Source of the DNA: Aquamicrobium sp.
GTDB lineage: Bacteria > Pseudomonadota > Alphaproteobacteria > Rhizobiales > Rhizobiaceae
Assembly (NCBI GenBank): GCA_014860725.1
Contig: JACZJD010000779.1
Coordinates: forward strand, 1-7,289
Length of the DNA: 7,289 nucleotides
Direction: 5' to 3'
Shown here one piece after another: positions 6,574 to 7,289 of the stretch. Each line of letters begins with the position of its first letter. The stretch's first letter is position 1. The notes under the pieces are model-generated. The model saw only the letters and a program-made list of their open reading frames with translations, had not been told where the DNA came from and did no database searches. The translations under genes and the position numbers were made by a program.

Positions 6574-7289
6574 ATGACCTCAATAGTATCTTCGCTGACG
6601 ATCAATCAGATCCGGTCGCTTTCCACCACCGCCATCGCCAACTTCACCTCCGACGACGTCGCCGCGCTCAGCAGCGCCCAGATCAAGGCGCTCAGCTCGT
6701 CCCAGATCGCCGCATTCGAGACGGAAGACCTCACCGCCTTCAGCTCCGACCAGATCGCGGCCGTGTCGATCGGCTCGATCGTCGGCCTGAACGCGACGCA
6801 GCTCGCCGTCCTCACCTCCTCCCATATCGCCGGGCTTTCGGCCAAGCATGTCTCCGCGCTGAGCACCGACCAGATCGCTGCGCTCGGTTCCGAGCAGGTC
6901 GAGGCGCTGAACGCGACGCAGATCGCGGCGCTGAGCGGCGCGGCTCTCTCCACCATGACGTCGGACGAGGTCGCGACCTTCAGCACCGACGAGATCGCGG
7001 CGATCAGCGCCAAGGTGGTGTCGGCGCTGTCGACCGACTTCATCGCGGCGCTGTCCTCCGACCAGCTCGGGGCGCTCGACGCCAAGCAGGTCGCCGCGCT
7101 GACGTCCGACCAGCTCGGCGCGCTTACCAGCGATCAGATCGCGGCGCTCGGCAGCGACCAGATCGCGGCCCTGACCGCCAAGCAGCTCGGCCAGCTGACG
7201 ACCGATCAGGTCGGCGCGCTGACGTCCGACCAGATCGGCATGCTGAATGCCAAGCAGGTTGCGGCGCTCACCACCGACCAGGTTGCGGC
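6574..7289 (+). CDS. Large octapeptide-repeat protein, N-terminal part (3' end beyond window)
   Basis: The frame opens at ATG 6574, with AGGGGG at 6561-6566 seven bases upstream, and stays open for 238 codons to the window end. A GTG at 6547 is in frame but has no better context. From Leu8 on, every eighth residue is a large hydrophobic (L, F, I, V or M), and the unit is L-[ST]-[ST/A]-[DK]-Q-[IVL]-[AG]-A. The visible part has no Pro, Cys, Trp or Tyr, one Arg and six Lys. There is no Sec or Tat signal peptide and no membrane segment. Each unit resembles a helix N-cap followed by a short amphipathic helix, so a helical superhelix is plausible, but I know of no structure. Similar 'LTxxQIxAL' arrays occur in very large alphaproteobacterial proteins thought to be surface or secreted; secretion here, for example by a type I system, would need a C-terminal signal not in view. 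Function unknown. Confidence 0.85.
   Translation, partial: MTSIVSSLTINQIRSLSTTAIANFTSDDVAALSSAQIKALSSSQIAAFETEDLTAFSSDQIAAVSIGSIVGLNATQLAVLTSSHIAGLSAKHVSALSTDQIAALGSEQVEALNATQIAALSGAALSTMTSDEVATFSTDEIAAISAKVVSALSTDFIAALSSDQLGALDAKQVAALTSDQLGALTSDQIAALGSDQIAALTAKQLGQLTTDQVGALTSDQIGMLNAKQVAALTTDQVA
6595..7289 (+). repeat. 24-bp (8-residue) tandem array with 168-bp (56-residue) super-period
   Basis: Twenty-eight full octads plus a partial one follow each other without any insertion or deletion (residues 8-238). Octads of type xAKx or NATQ recur exactly 56 residues apart: 89, 145, 201 (SAKH, SAKV, TAKQ) and 113, 169, 225 (NATQ, DAKQ, NAKQ). Corresponding octads two and three of each block also match (STDQ/STDF/TTDQ). 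At DNA level, units use different synonymous codons, so the array is old or under selection against identical repeats. One 18-base identity is seen 120 bp apart, around 7096-7113 and 7216-7233. Confidence 0.85.

Noticed and set aside
6606..7085. Minus-strand frames opposite the octapeptide repeats
   Set aside because: The repetitive DNA keeps several frames open. Only the plus-strand frame has a start with a Shine-Dalgarno sequence and a strict 8-residue hydrophobic pattern.
6595..7289. Regular 24-bp repeats considered as a CRISPR array
   Set aside because: Units are contiguous with no unique spacers, vary at third codon positions and encode a continuous protein.

Overview
The window is GC-rich DNA (roughly two-thirds G+C by eye) with strong G/C preference at third codon positions. 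The protein types and the recurrent 'ESFPASDPP' small protein point to an alphaproteobacterium, most likely of the Hyphomicrobiales (Mesorhizobium/Rhizobium-like). This placement is inferred from sequence style, not from a database search.

Left half (1-4183, minus strand): three branched-chain 2-oxoacid genes. Reading in the direction of transcription they are ilvD (dihydroxy-acid dehydratase, complete), then bkdA1 (E1 alpha of the branched-chain 2-oxoacid dehydrogenase, complete), then bkdA2 (E1 beta, cut by the window start after 321 residues). bkdA1 and bkdA2 are separated by only 3 bases and are surely co-transcribed. A 310-bp gap with several dyad-symmetric elements lies between ilvD and bkdA1. 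IlvD makes 2-oxoisovalerate and 2-oxo-3-methylvalerate, and the BkdA1/BkdA2 E1 component decarboxylates those same compounds, so a biosynthetic and a catabolic enzyme sit side by side.

Middle (4184-6094): a short minus-strand gene for a 62-residue protein of unknown function lies back to back with a plus-strand metal-resistance operon. The operon encodes a cation diffusion facilitator (Zn2+ efflux type, His-rich at both ends) and, overlapping it by one base, an ArsR/SmtB-family repressor. The repressor carries the complete alpha-5 zinc ligand set (Asp82, His84, His95, Glu98). A classic 12-2-12 SmtB-type operator overlaps the -10 region of the operon promoter, so the zinc-responsive, autoregulated circuit can be read almost completely from the sequence.

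Right end (6095-7289): a 479-bp stretch without a convincing gene, but with several inverted repeats, leads into the start of a large repetitive ORF that runs off the window. Its 238 visible residues form an uninterrupted octapeptide array (consensus L-[ST]-[ST]-D-Q-[IVL]-[AG]-A) in perfect register. A higher-order period of 7 octads (56 residues) lies on top of it, marked by 'xAK' octads. The protein is devoid of Pro, Cys, Trp and Tyr and has no classical signal peptide. Its function is unknown; it is the most unusual object here.
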